A stretch of DNA of 53,388 bases. Source: Phragmitibacter sp. Its GTDB lineage: Bacteria > Verrucomicrobiota > Verrucomicrobiia > Verrucomicrobiales > Verrucomicrobiaceae. Shown piece after piece: positions 1 to 9,499 of the stretch. Location: the NCBI GenBank assembly GCA_025361865.1, contig JANYJH010000242.1, forward strand, positions 1 to 53,388, written 5' to 3'. Position 1 is the stretch's first letter, and each line of letters begins with the position of its first letter. The notes under the pieces were generated by a model that saw only the letters and a list, made by a program, of their open reading frames with translations, ran no database searches and was not told the origin of the DNA. The position numbers and the translations under genes were made by a program.

Positions 1-235
1 GATGCCATGCTTCCGGCACACGGCGCGGACAGCGGCATTTTGCAGAATGGTCAGCGGCAGGCCATTGTGAATGCCGTCCACGATGGAGAAGGCGCAAGCT
101 AACTCAGGAGCTTATCTCTGGATTCCACCGAACACGCCGCAGATCCGCGCGGTGATGGTCGGCATTCACAATGGCCTGCCGCTGACCATTCTGCAAAATG
201 CCGCTGTCCGCGCCGTGTGCCGGAAGCATGGCATC
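1..235. repeat. Exact inverted repeat at the left end (arms 1-75 and 161-235)
   Basis: Bases 1-75 are the exact reverse complement of bases 161-235, with 85 bases between the arms. The right arm lies inside the coding sequence of the first gene, where it reads sensibly as protein (VGIHNGLPL and onward). The left arm therefore duplicates coding DNA backwards. A perfect 75-base fold-back that starts at base 1 is typical of a chimeric or hairpin contig end, so the left arm is probably not genuine upstream sequence. No transposon or phage feature accompanies it. Confidence 0.95.
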
Positions 236-1798
236 GCCCAGATTTTGATGACGCCGAATGGCAGCGAGATTGGCAGCGTGATGCTGAAGGGCTTGAACTA
301 TGACGTGACGGACCCTGCCAGGACGGCGGTGTATGACGCTTATCTCTCGCGACTGGCCGCCATCTCTGCGCACCCGGAATTGCTCACCGCGCCCATCGTG
401 CCGCTGGCGCACTCGGCCTACATGGATTTTCCTTTCGATGCCGCGATGCGCAAACCGGAGCAGTGCCTCGCAGCGATTCCGATCAAATCGGGGATGCCGG
501 ACAAATACAAGTTCTACGCCGCAGATGGCAAGGCGCTGAAGCCCGATGCCACGCTCTGCCTGCGCAACGTGCCGCTGCTCTTTATCTCATCGGCCAGCCA
601 GGAGACCGTAAGCTGGAGCGCCTATCCGCATGGTTATTCCGGCGCGGTTATCGGCACCTATCGGCATGATCATGATGACAATCCGGGCACCGCTTATGAG
701 CCGCGCAATGAATTGATGGGCGAGTGCTGGGACATGATGAGCGGGCACTTCGACATGCTGCCGCGCAACTACCAATTCGTCGCGGACTGGTTGGATGCCA
801 TCGCCACGGCGCGTCTGCCAGAGCAAGCCGGTGCGCCGCTGAAGACGCTCACCTTGCGCGACGGATGGCTGATGAATCCGGTCATTCCCACGACTGGAGA
901 TTTGCCCAAAGACCTCGCCGCACCCGCGCCCTATCTTGAGTTCAAAGGCGCGCGCAACAAGACGCTGTGGTTCCCGAATGAGTCGCTCGCGCGTCGGCAA
1001 TTCGAGCTGCTGCGCGATGAGCCCCGCCGCGAGATCGAGATGTTCACCTTCCTCAATCCGCAGGGCGTGCCCATCGACCTCGCGCACGGCCAAATGGCCA
1101 CGATGCCGGACACGAACCAGTTGCCCCACGACGATGGATTGTTCACGCTCATCACGCATCACTTTACCGCACCCTTCGACATCTGCACCGCCAAGCACGG
1201 CAAGGACAACACCGGCCCCCACACGCTGGCCAACGTGCTCTTCCCAACTAAAACCACCCTGCCCGTCAGCACGCTACCGCTCCATTTCGATACCAACGGT
1301 GCAGCCGTTGAATGCGTGAGCAGCGAGAGTTTCAGCGACGCGCGCGGCGTCATGGAAACACGGTTCACGCTGAAGATGCGGCGCCATCGGCTCACGCCTG
1401 ATCCCGGCTTCACCATGATCTTTCCCCGTGTCTATCACGAGGGTGACGCAGGTTTCGCCGCCGCAGGCCGCACCTGCCAAATCGCCTGGGTGCCGCAAGA
1501 CATGGGCAAAGACGTGAAGGAGCAAACCGTGGCCTTTCCTGCTATCGCCGATGCTCCCGCCAACACGCGACAGATCGAACTGAAAGCCACCAGCAGCGCT
1601 GGCTTGGCCGTGGATTATTTCGTCTGCAAAGGCCCCGGCATCATCCGGGCAGGTGCCTTCATCCCGATGGAAGTGCCCGCCCATTTGCAGCAACCAATAG
1701 AGGTCACCATCGGTGCTTATCAAGTCGGCCAGTATCGCGAAAGCGGCGGCACCAAGCCGTCTAAGACCGTGTATCAAACTTTTCACCTGCTGCCGTAA
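71..1798 (+). CDS. Alpha/beta-hydrolase-like protein, probably 5'-incomplete
   Basis: I do not recognise a named family with certainty. The first third reads like an alpha/beta-hydrolase: a beta strand AVMVGIHNG, a nucleophile-elbow-like PLAHSAYMDFP near residue 116, and a GHFDMLP stretch near residue 228 that could carry the catalytic His. The rest is a beta-rich C-terminal part. It heads a plus-strand run with ThuA, sialate esterase and glycoside-hydrolase-like genes, which suggests work on esters of plant or algal glycans. The ATG at 71 lies inside the inverted left arm (1-75), so the true N-terminus, probably with a signal peptide, is likely missing from the contig. The frame is real from about base 76 onward. 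Confidence 0.6.
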   Translation: MPSTMEKAQANSGAYLWIPPNTPQIRAVMVGIHNGLPLTILQNAAVRAVCRKHGIAQILMTPNGSEIGSVMLKGLNYDVTDPARTAVYDAYLSRLAAISAHPELLTAPIVPLAHSAYMDFPFDAAMRKPEQCLAAIPIKSGMPDKYKFYAADGKALKPDATLCLRNVPLLFISSASQETVSWSAYPHGYSGAVIGTYRHDHDDNPGTAYEPRNELMGECWDMMSGHFDMLPRNYQFVADWLDAIATARLPEQAGAPLKTLTLRDGWLMNPVIPTTGDLPKDLAAPAPYLEFKGARNKTLWFPNESLARRQFELLRDEPRREIEMFTFLNPQGVPIDLAHGQMATMPDTNQLPHDDGLFTLITHHFTAPFDICTAKHGKDNTGPHTLANVLFPTKTTLPVSTLPLHFDTNGAAVECVSSESFSDARGVMETRFTLKMRRHRLTPDPGFTMIFPRVYHEGDAGFAAAGRTCQIAWVPQDMGKDVKEQTVAFPAIADAPANTRQIELKATSSAGLAVDYFVCKGPGIIRAGAFIPMEVPAHLQQPIEVTIGAYQVGQYRESGGTKPSKTVYQTFHLLP

Positions 1799-1860
1799 TT
1801 GATCTGAGTCGCGACCCCAAACGCCAGCGCACGAGCGGCCCAAAACCCTCACTCAAACTT

Positions 1861-2751
1861 ATGAAACGCAAACTCATCACCCTGCTTATTGCCTCCTTCG
1901 CTGCCATCCACGCTGCCGATCCCATTCGCGTGCTCGTCTGGGACGAGCAGCAGCCGCAGCAAAAGGAGGCTTATGGCGAGAGGTTCCTCGGGGAAACCAT
2001 CGCTGCGCATTTGGAGAAGCAGCCGGGCCTTTCCGTGAAGACCGCGAAGCTCGATGATGCCGAGCAAGGTCTCAGTGATGCGGCGCTCGATGCTACGGAC
2101 GTGCTCGTCTTCTGGTGCCATCGCCGTGTGAAGGATCAGGACGACACGCGCATGGAGGCCGTGGTGAAGCGGGTGCTTGATGGCAAGCTCTCGCTCATCG
2201 CACTGCACTCCGCGCATTGGGCGAAGCCCTTTGTGCGGCTCATGCAGGAGCGCGCGAAGGCGGATGCCATCAAGGCTTTACCCGAAGCTGAGCGCGCGAC
2301 GGCGAAGTGGGAGTTCGTGAATGACGCGCCATATTATAAAGTCATCGGACGAGCAGCACGTATCACGCCCTATGTTGAGAAAGCCGAAAGCGGCGTGTGG
2401 AAGCTCACGCTGCCGCAGTGCGTGTTTCCGACGTATCGCGCGGACGGCGCGCCCTCGCACGTCGCCACATTGCTGCCGCAGCATCCCATCGCGGCCGGGT
2501 TGCCCGCGCAGTGGGACATCCCGCAAACGGAGATGTATGGCGAGCCCTTCCACATCCCGCCGCCGGATGAAGTTGTGTTCGAGGAGAAGTGGGACAAAGG
2601 CGAGCACTTCCGCAGTGGCTGTGTTTGGAAGATAGGCAAGGGCCGCGTGTTCTTTTTCCGCCCCGGTCACGAAACTTATCCCATCTTCAAGCAAGCCGAG
2701 CCGCTGCGCGTCATCGAAAACGCAGTGCGCTGGCTGGGAGCAGCGAATTGA
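1861..2751 (+). CDS. ThuA-domain secreted protein
   Basis: This is a 296-residue protein with a signal peptide (MKRKLITLLIASFAAIHA, cleavage near residue 19) followed by a ThuA (trehalose-utilisation-like) class I glutamine-amidotransferase fold. Visible ThuA features are RVLVWDE at the start of the domain, DVLVFWCHR, LIALHSAHW, a HIPPPDEVVFEEKWDKGE segment, and a closing KIGKGRVFFFRPGHETYP motif. ThuA proteins are frequent in planctomycete and verrucomicrobial sugar-degradation clusters; their exact substrate is usually unknown. The gene lies 62 bases after the first gene and 59 before the sialate esterase, on the same strand, so co-transcription is likely. Confidence 0.85.
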   Translation: MKRKLITLLIASFAAIHAADPIRVLVWDEQQPQQKEAYGERFLGETIAAHLEKQPGLSVKTAKLDDAEQGLSDAALDATDVLVFWCHRRVKDQDDTRMEAVVKRVLDGKLSLIALHSAHWAKPFVRLMQERAKADAIKALPEAERATAKWEFVNDAPYYKVIGRAARITPYVEKAESGVWKLTLPQCVFPTYRADGAPSHVATLLPQHPIAAGLPAQWDIPQTEMYGEPFHIPPPDEVVFEEKWDKGEHFRSGCVWKIGKGRVFFFRPGHETYPIFKQAEPLRVIENAVRWLGAAN

Positions 2752-2810
2752 AAGCGCCTTTATTCAATACTGCCTGACATGAAGGCCCAAAATTTACTCA
2801 CCCTCAACTT

Positions 2811-4343
2811 ATGAACTACCTCCCTTCCATCTTCTGCCTGAGTTTACTCACGCTCACTGCCCACGCCGATGTCAAGCTGCACGGTCTCTTCGCCGATCAC
2901 ATGGTCTTGCAGCGCGATCAAAGCGTCCCTGTTTGGGGAACCGCCGATGCTGGTGAAGCGGTGACCCTTTCCTTCGCTGGACAAACGAAAACGGCGACCG
3001 CAAATGCCAAGGGCCAGTGGCTCATCAAGCTTGATCCGATGCCCGCCAGCGCTGAGCCGCGCACGCTGGGCATCTCCTCAAACAACCCGAAATCTAAAGT
3101 CCAAAACCCGATATTGTCAGACGTGCTCGTCGGTGATGTCTGGCTCTGCTCCGGCCAATCCAACATGGCTTCGCAGGTCAACTCCGTTGAGAACGCTGAA
3201 GTCGAAATGGCGGCGGCGAATCATCCGCTGATCCGCCACATCCGCGTGAAGCTGAAATCATCGGAGACACCGCTGACTAACATTCAAGGCCAATGGACAG
3301 TCTGCTCACCGGACACGGTGAAGGATTACTCCGCCGTGAGCTACTTCTTTGCCCGCGACATCAGCACCGATCTTCAGGTGCCCATTGGACTCATCAACAG
3401 CACTTGGGGAGGCACCAGCGCGACGGCTTGGATGAGCACAGAAGCATTGGCCACTGATCCCATGATCGCGGTGCAATGGGCGAAGCAGGTGAAGGAATTC
3501 CCCGCTGCTAAAGTGAAGTATGAAGCCGCGCTCGCCGTCTGGGAAAAAGGTGCCGCAGAGGCGAAAGCAACTGGCCAGACCTATACGCAAAAGAAGCCGC
3601 TGTTTCCCACCGGCCCTGGGGATCGCAACTCGCCTGCCGCACTCTGGAATGGCATGATCGCGCCGCTCATGCCCGCTCCGTTCAAAGGCATCCTGTGGTA
3701 TCAAGGCGAGCAGGATGCCTCCAAGCACGCCAGCTATCATCTTTGGTTTCCGACCCTCATCAAGCAATGGCGACGCGACTTCGGCCAAGGCGATCTGCCC
3801 TTCCTCTATGTGCAACTCCCGAACCACAATTCCGAAGGTGCCTACAGCCTGTCTTGGGCCTTTATGCGCGGCGTGCAAACCGAGGCGTTGAACTTGCCCA
3901 ATACGGGCATGGCAGTAACCATTGATGTAGGTGAGAACGAGAACGTCCACCCGAAGAAAAAGCAGCCCGTGGGGCATCGCCTGGCACTCATCGCCAAGGC
4001 CAAAGTTTATGGCCAGCAGGTGCCCTACGAAGGCCCGATCTATGGCACCGCCAGCGCTGAAGGGAACGCTATGATCGTCCACTTTCAACGCAGCGCAGAG
4101 GGCCTCAAGATGAAAGGGGATGCCTTGCGCGAGTTCCAGCTCGCAGGCGCTGACAAGCAATTCAAGCCCGCCACCGCCGTCATCGAAGGTCAGTCCATTC
4201 GCGTGACTTCGCCCGAAGTGCCCGCCCCCATCGCGGTCCGCTATGCCTGGCGCAATGGCTCCGAAGCGAACCTCTACAATCAGAGCGATCTTCCCGCTTC
4301 CCCCTTCCGTAGTGATGACTGGACGCCCCAAGGCAGTCATTGA
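2811..4343 (+). CDS. Sialate O-acetylesterase-family SGNH esterase
   Basis: This secreted 510-residue protein has the layout of 9-O-acetylesterase family enzymes. A signal peptide (residues 1-19) is followed by the beta-sandwich opening FADHMVLQRDQSVPVWG. Next comes the SGNH block CSGQSNM with the presumed nucleophile Ser near residue 117. Later blocks are WGGTSATAW, WYQGEQDA near residue 298, and VDVGENENVHP, which provides the Asp/His region. These enzymes remove acetyl groups from sialic acids or, in environmental bacteria, often from acetylated polysaccharides. The setting with ThuA and glycoside-hydrolase-like genes suggests deacetylation of an environmental glycan. Substrate specificity is an inference. 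Confidence 0.88.
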   Translation: MNYLPSIFCLSLLTLTAHADVKLHGLFADHMVLQRDQSVPVWGTADAGEAVTLSFAGQTKTATANAKGQWLIKLDPMPASAEPRTLGISSNNPKSKVQNPILSDVLVGDVWLCSGQSNMASQVNSVENAEVEMAAANHPLIRHIRVKLKSSETPLTNIQGQWTVCSPDTVKDYSAVSYFFARDISTDLQVPIGLINSTWGGTSATAWMSTEALATDPMIAVQWAKQVKEFPAAKVKYEAALAVWEKGAAEAKATGQTYTQKKPLFPTGPGDRNSPAALWNGMIAPLMPAPFKGILWYQGEQDASKHASYHLWFPTLIKQWRRDFGQGDLPFLYVQLPNHNSEGAYSLSWAFMRGVQTEALNLPNTGMAVTIDVGENENVHPKKKQPVGHRLALIAKAKVYGQQVPYEGPIYGTASAEGNAMIVHFQRSAEGLKMKGDALREFQLAGADKQFKPATAVIEGQSIRVTSPEVPAPIAVRYAWRNGSEANLYNQSDLPASPFRSDDWTPQGSH

Positions 4344-4375
4344 TCCATTCACTCAGTTTTCAGATCGACCACGCT

Positions 4376-6046
4376 ATGCCAAACCTCTCCTTCCCAGCCC
4401 GATTGCTTTCTTTGTCGCTCATGCTTCCCGTGCTCATGGAGGGCAAGGGTGGCGGAGCTGAGCCCACGGTTCCATTGCGCCCGGCGGGCATCGTTCTCGA
4501 CATGGTGCATAACAATCCTGGTGAGGAGCCTTTCCCGACGCACTACAATGATCCGCAACTGACGAAGCAGCTTGGTTACACGGGCAAGGTATTTGAGCTG
4601 TTCCAAGCGGCGCAGTTCGGCATTGACTGGTCCTCTGTCGATCCTGACATCTTCCCCGCTGGCTCAGATGAAAGGAAGTGGCTGGACGCCAAAGCTGCGG
4701 AACTCGATCAGCTCTACACCGCGACCAAGGCGGCAGGGCTCGATCTCTACTGCCACACGGACATGGTCGTGCTGCCGAAACGCCTCGTGGATAAATACCA
4801 CCTTACGGACTTTGGTGACATGTCGAAGGCTGAGACGCAAAGGTATCTGCGGCTCGGGATCCGCGAGATGTTCCACCGCTTCCCGCAGTTGGATGGATTG
4901 GTGATCCGCATCGGGGAGACTTACCTCCAGGGCGCGCCGTATCACGTCGGTCAGATTCAGAATAACACGGACCCGCAAAAGACGATCATCCCGCTGATGA
5001 AGCTGCTGCGGGAGGAGGTCTGCGAGAAGCTGAACAAGAAGGTGATCTTTCGCTCATGGCGGAGCTTTGATACGAACTCCGCTGCCTATCAGGCGGTGAG
5101 TGATGGGGTGGAGCCGCACCCGAACTTGTGCTTCGTGGTGAAGCACTGCGAGAACGATTTTCATCGCGGTAATGCCTTCAGCCGCGTGCTGGGCATGGGG
5201 CGTCATCCGCAACTGGTGGAGGTCCAGTGCCAGCGTGAATACGAAGGCAAGGGAGCCTATCCGAACTATGTGATGCATGGCGTGATCGAGGGCTTTGAAG
5301 AGCATCACGGCGAGAGTTTGCGCAAGCTGTGGTCCAACCCGCTTGCCGTGGGCATCTCCACCTGGAGTCGTGGTGGTGGCTGGAAGGGCCCCTACCTGAC
5401 GAACGAACTTTGGTGTGATCTGAATGTCTATGTCATCGCGAAGTGGGCGCAAAATCCGAAGCATTCGGAGGAAGAGGTCTTCCATCAGTTTGCCACGGAG
5501 GTATTGAAGCTGGATGAGGATGATGCCAGTAAGTTCCGCCGTCTCGCGCTCCTCTCAGCAGATGCCGTCTATCGCGGTAAGCGCTCCACGCTCAACGACA
5601 TCACGCCGTCCTGGACGCGAGACCAGTTCATTGATCGCCCGCCGCTTCCGAAGGACTCAAAAACATGGCCTCAGTTCCTTCAGGAGAAGGATGAAGCGGT
5701 GCAAATGTGGGCAGAGATAATCAGCCTCGCGCAGGCCATTCATTTTCCCGATCCTGCCACGAAAGAGTATGCGGAAGTGTCCTCCCATTATGGGCTGGAT
5801 CTTTACCGAATTTATCGTGCGGGCTTTCATCTCGCTGCGCTGGGACTCGAGGGTGACAAGGCTAAGATGAAAGAATGGATCGCAGAATACGATGCTGCGT
5901 GGGCGGACTGTAAGAGGCTCAAGGCGGAGCATCCCTCCTGCGCCACGCTCTACGTGGATAAAGGATTCCGTTATGAACCCAGCGTGGGTGCGCTCGAAAA
6001 GGAGGGCATCGGCGGGATGGTCGATGAATTCCGGCAGAAGCAGTAA
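4376..6046 (+). CDS. Secreted glycoside-hydrolase-like TIM-barrel protein
   Basis: From ATG 4376 the protein is 556 residues with a hydrophobic N-terminus (NLSFPARLLSLSLMLPVL) that looks like a signal peptide. A longer reading from TTG 4340 would overlap the previous stop codon and hide that signal, so I prefer 4376. The body resembles alpha-glucuronidase-like (GH67/GH115-type) barrels: TKAAGLDLYCHTDMVVLP, a long MFHRFPQLDGLVIRIGETY strand with a possible catalytic Glu, then VIFRSWRSFDTN and VEVQCQREYEGKGAYPNY. The exact GH family is not established. It probably acts in the periplasm or outside the cell, together with the neighbouring esterase. Confidence 0.6.
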   Translation: MPNLSFPARLLSLSLMLPVLMEGKGGGAEPTVPLRPAGIVLDMVHNNPGEEPFPTHYNDPQLTKQLGYTGKVFELFQAAQFGIDWSSVDPDIFPAGSDERKWLDAKAAELDQLYTATKAAGLDLYCHTDMVVLPKRLVDKYHLTDFGDMSKAETQRYLRLGIREMFHRFPQLDGLVIRIGETYLQGAPYHVGQIQNNTDPQKTIIPLMKLLREEVCEKLNKKVIFRSWRSFDTNSAAYQAVSDGVEPHPNLCFVVKHCENDFHRGNAFSRVLGMGRHPQLVEVQCQREYEGKGAYPNYVMHGVIEGFEEHHGESLRKLWSNPLAVGISTWSRGGGWKGPYLTNELWCDLNVYVIAKWAQNPKHSEEEVFHQFATEVLKLDEDDASKFRRLALLSADAVYRGKRSTLNDITPSWTRDQFIDRPPLPKDSKTWPQFLQEKDEAVQMWAEIISLAQAIHFPDPATKEYAEVSSHYGLDLYRIYRAGFHLAALGLEGDKAKMKEWIAEYDAAWADCKRLKAEHPSCATLYVDKGFRYEPSVGALEKEGIGGMVDEFRQKQ

Positions 6047-6100
6047 CGGCCCGCGCCGTCCGAACCTCAATCATTGGCAAAGATAATCTCCTATTCCTTT

Positions 6101-8434
6101 ATGAAACTCAGCATCCTCTCCGCTCTCCTCGCCCTCGTGGCTTCTGTTCACGCCAACCCGACTTCCGATGCCAAAGCCAAGAAAGCCGCGAATGAAATGG
6201 CGGTGCTGACTCCCGAAGAAGAGAAGGCGACGTTCGTTTTGCAGCCCGGCTTTGTCGCTGAACTCATCGCCGCAGAGCCCCTGGTGGAAGAGCCCGTCCT
6301 CGCGGTCTGGGATGGGAACGGCGCGATGTATGTCGCGGAGATGCGCAGCTACATGCAGGACGAAAAAGGCACTGGAACGAAGACACTGCGCAATGGTCGC
6401 ATCAAGCGGCTCACTTCCTCAAAGGGCGACGGCGTCATGGACCAGGCCACCGTGTTCGTGGACAATCTCAATCTCCCGCGTGCGGTCTTGCCCCTCGCAG
6501 ATGGCATTGCCATTCAGGAGACGGACTCCACCAGCGTGTGGTTTTATCGGGACACCAAAGGCACCGGCGTGGCGGATGAAAAGAAGCTGCTCTTCAAAGG
6601 CAAGGACGGCGATGGCACGAAGTCCGTGGAGCACCAGGACAGCGGTCTCGATTGGAACCTCGACAACTGGATTTACAACAGCTACGGGCGGGAGCGGTAT
6701 CGGTTCACCGATGGCACCTGGAAGGCTCAGCCGACGCGCGGTTTGTGGTCGCAGTGGGGCATGACGCATGATGATGAGGGCCGTGAGTTCTTCTCCGAAA
6801 ACAGCGTGCCAGCGATGGGCTTCAACATGCCGCGCTCGTATTGGAGCCTGCTGGACAAGATCACGGATAACGGCGCGAAGGGAGATGAACCCATCATGCT
6901 CGGAAAATCTTGGGACTCAGCGTTCCTGCTAGCGAAGAATATTTGTGCGCGGGATGATCGCGGCGGCGCAGCTCCAGACCGCAAAGTGCTCACCTCCCTT
7001 TGCGGTCAAAGCGTTTTCCGGGGCACCGCGCTGCCGGCGGACACGCGCGGTGATTACTTCTTCTGCGACCCGACGATCCACGTCATCCGCCGCTCGAAGA
7101 TCGAGAACAAAAATGGCCGTCTCATGTTCAGCAATCCTTATGGTGATGGCGAGTTCCTGAATTCCACGGACATACTTTTCCGCCCCGTGAACACGGCCAC
7201 TGCGCCGGACGGTTCTTTGACCATTGTGGACATGTATCGCGGTATCATTCAGGATGCACCGTGGCTCAGTGAAGGACCACGCAAATTCATCAAGGACTCT
7301 GGCCTTGCTGCGGTGAACCAACATGGGCGCATCTGGCGTGTGCGGCATCAGGATCAAGCGCTGACGCCTGCGCCCCAGATGCTCAAAGAATCCACCGTGG
7401 AGCTGCTCCGCCATCTGGAAAACCCGAACGGATGGTGGCGAGACACCGCCCAGAAACTCATCATTCTGCGTGCGGATCGCGAGAGCATCACTCCTCAGCT
7501 CGCGGAGATGGCGCGCTCCCATGCGAACACCATCGCGAGGCTTCATGCGCTCTGGACGCTCGAAGGCCTGGGCAAAGCAGACGCTTCCTTGTTGAAAACC
7601 GCTCTGCTGGACCCTGACGCCCGCATCCGTGCTGCGGCCGTTCACATCAGCGAGCCCCTCATCGCAAAGAACGATGTCAGCATAATGGACGCGATCACGG
7701 CCCTTGCCAAAACTGAACCTGATGGAGAAGTCGCGAAGCAGATCATTCTCTCCTTCTCTGCGACCAAGGACCCCCGCGTAATTCCGGTGATGGATGCCCT
7801 GACGGAGCGCTTCGTCACCCATGAAGGCGTGTTCCTCGCGGCCTGTCTGGTCTTTTGGAAAAATCCCTCGCCATACCTTCAACGCCTTCAGAAAGGTGAG
7901 GGCTTCGATGTGATCACAGATGTCTCTGAGCGGGCCCTCATCGCCGCACGTTGGACGCAAGGTTTTGCCCAGTGGAATCGCGCTCTGAAGCTGCCGAAGG
8001 ATATGCCTAAAGAACGCCAGCAGCTCATCAGTAAAGGCGAGGACATCTTCTACCAGATCTGCGTGTCCTGCCACGGCCCTGATGGTAAAGGCGTCACCCT
8101 GCCAGGCACGGACATGGCCATCGCTCCCGCGCTCGCAGGCAGTGCTCGCGTCAAAGGCCCCGCCGCAGGCATGGTGCCCGTGCTTATCAACGGCTTGCTC
8201 GGTCCCATTGAGGGCAAGACTTATCAAGGCGCGATGATGACGCCCGCTGCTGCATTCGGCATCACCCGCGATGACCGCCTTGCTGAAATCATCAGCTTTG
8301 TCCGTTATGCCTGGGGCAATGAAGCCAGCAGCGTGACGAAGGATGAAGTGACGCAGTTTCGCAATCTTCACCAGAAACGTCCCGCGCCGTGGACGGATGA
8401 GGAACTGAAAGCGCTGGGCGTTGAGGCCAAATAA
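6101..8434 (+). CDS. PVC-type membrane-bound dehydrogenase / cytochrome c fusion
   Basis: This 777-residue protein starts at ATG 6101, where a clear signal peptide begins (MKLSILSALLALVASVHA); the upstream ATG at 6074 would bury it. Residues about 40-430 match the PVC-type putative membrane-bound dehydrogenase propeller (FVAELIAAEPLVEEP, NGAMYVAEMRSY, LDWNLDNWIYNSYG, APDGSLTIVDMYRGIIQ). HEAT-like helical repeats follow at about 450-620, then a monohaem cytochrome c domain with CVSCH at residues 654-658 and a distal Met region further on. It is probably a periplasmic sugar or alcohol dehydrogenase passing electrons to its own haem. The expansion of this architecture is characteristic of Planctomycetes and Verrucomicrobia. 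It is last in the carbohydrate-related run. Confidence 0.88.
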   Translation: MKLSILSALLALVASVHANPTSDAKAKKAANEMAVLTPEEEKATFVLQPGFVAELIAAEPLVEEPVLAVWDGNGAMYVAEMRSYMQDEKGTGTKTLRNGRIKRLTSSKGDGVMDQATVFVDNLNLPRAVLPLADGIAIQETDSTSVWFYRDTKGTGVADEKKLLFKGKDGDGTKSVEHQDSGLDWNLDNWIYNSYGRERYRFTDGTWKAQPTRGLWSQWGMTHDDEGREFFSENSVPAMGFNMPRSYWSLLDKITDNGAKGDEPIMLGKSWDSAFLLAKNICARDDRGGAAPDRKVLTSLCGQSVFRGTALPADTRGDYFFCDPTIHVIRRSKIENKNGRLMFSNPYGDGEFLNSTDILFRPVNTATAPDGSLTIVDMYRGIIQDAPWLSEGPRKFIKDSGLAAVNQHGRIWRVRHQDQALTPAPQMLKESTVELLRHLENPNGWWRDTAQKLIILRADRESITPQLAEMARSHANTIARLHALWTLEGLGKADASLLKTALLDPDARIRAAAVHISEPLIAKNDVSIMDAITALAKTEPDGEVAKQIILSFSATKDPRVIPVMDALTERFVTHEGVFLAACLVFWKNPSPYLQRLQKGEGFDVITDVSERALIAARWTQGFAQWNRALKLPKDMPKERQQLISKGEDIFYQICVSCHGPDGKGVTLPGTDMAIAPALAGSARVKGPAAGMVPVLINGLLGPIEGKTYQGAMMTPAAAFGITRDDRLAEIISFVRYAWGNEASSVTKDEVTQFRNLHQKRPAPWTDEELKALGVEAK

Positions 8435-8441
8435 ACAGTAA

Positions 8442-8765
8442 CATGGCCTGCTGGTTGAAGTGCCGGAAGAGCAATGGTGCTCGCTGGCCTTCACCTATGA
8501 CTGTCAATACCTCCGCGCATACATCACCGGCGTCATGGATGAGCGCCCACTTGATCCGGTGAAGGACAAGCGCAACGACCCCTATTTCACTCAAGGCGGG
8601 CTCGGTGGGAAAGACCGGGGCATGAACCCGTATTACCACGGACGTGGCATCTTTGGCTATGATCCAGCGCTTCATTCCAAGACCAAGCCCGGCGGCGGAG
8701 CGGACTTCACCGTGGGTGCGAGATACGCTTGCGTCACTGCTTACGCGGGCAATCAACAGGAATAG
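8442..8765 (+). pseudogene. Remnant of a LamG-type secreted protein
   Basis: The open frame runs from just after a TAA at 8439-8441 to TAG 8763-8765, with only a GTG (8460) as a possible start. It encodes an internal piece of a concanavalin/LamG-like domain: [15 protein letters not shown] followed by [15 protein letters not shown], the usual W-x-L-x-x-T-Y-D / L-x-x-Y-x-x-G pattern. Before it there is no signal peptide, start codon or room for the N-terminal part, because the cytochrome gene ends at 8434. After VGARYA it stops abruptly, where family members normally continue with an LDDV-like strand. It looks like a fragment left by a deletion that removed both ends. Confidence 0.6.
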
Positions 8766-8848
8766 ATCCGCTGGCCAGTAGTTCCCGGAACGACGAGTCA
8801 TGTAGTGGGCCAATAGGTCTGCGATGATGACTCGCTCTATGAACCATT

Positions 8849-9499
8849 TCAATACAATCTCACCACACCAGTTCGCGCATTGATGATCACTGTTCGGTAG
8901 TCGGGCGGCAGTGTAGAGCCATTGTATTTTGCCAGGCTGCGCTCGGTGATCAAGGTCAGGCACCACGGAGAATCTTTGGCCAGGTCATTGGAGTCCTTGC
9001 CCAAGTCTGTGGAGCCGTCGGGTTTCATGGCGTAGCCGCTGAAGGTGCCAGTAAGTGTCCGGTGCTTGATGACGGTGGACAGGGTCGGGTCGCTGGAAAT
9101 GATGATGCCTTTGTCCAGCGTTTGCAGCTCCTGCAAGGGGATGGGCAGGCCCGTGGTGGCGCTGGTGGGTATGCGGCCAGTCGTTGGATCGATGGCAAAG
9201 ACCTGATAGCCGCGGATGAGTGATTTATCCTTGGTGAACTCTCCCTTGGCCGTGATGAAGTGGACTTCCAGCGTCCGGTTTTCTTTCACTGCCTGAAGGG
9301 CGGCGGCGGAAAGGTCATTGGCCAGACGAATGGCGGAGCCTGAGAGGTGTTGTGATTCCAGTGAACCCTGAAACGCGAGGCTGCCTGTGCTCAGCAGGAT
9401 GGCGATAATGACGATCACGACCAGCATCTCGATCAAGGTGAACGCGGCAGGCGGCTGATCGCGACGGTCTGGAAACGGATGTTCGGTGCGCATGATCAT
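8849..9499 (-). CDS. vccD: Verru_Chthon cassette protein D (GspH-like pseudopilin)
   Basis: This 216-residue protein has a prepilin-type N-terminus: a polar leader to PPAA, then FTLIEMLVVIVIIAILLSTG, with Glu at +5 and Ala instead of Gly at -1. A globular beta-rich domain follows. Length, order and neighbours match the four-gene Verru_Chthon cassette known from Verrucomicrobium and Chthoniobacter genomes. The start codon overlaps the stop of the upstream gene (ATGA at 9496-9499), so translation is probably coupled. By analogy it would be a GspH-like minor pseudopilin. Its function is unknown, and no secretin, ATPase or prepilin peptidase is encoded nearby. Confidence 0.85.
   Translation of the reverse strand: MIMRTEHPFPDRRDQPPAAFTLIEMLVVIVIIAILLSTGSLAFQGSLESQHLSGSAIRLANDLSAAALQAVKENRTLEVHFITAKGEFTKDKSLIRGYQVFAIDPTTGRIPTSATTGLPIPLQELQTLDKGIIISSDPTLSTVIKHRTLTGTFSGYAMKPDGSTDLGKDSNDLAKDSPWCLTLITERSLAKYNGSTLPPDYRTVIINARTGVVRLY

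Noticed and set aside
6929-8494. Long antisense frame of over 500 codons
   Set aside because: It lies opposite the dehydrogenase-cytochrome gene, which has a signal peptide, family motifs and a haem site; the antisense frame has Arg/His-rich composition without motifs.
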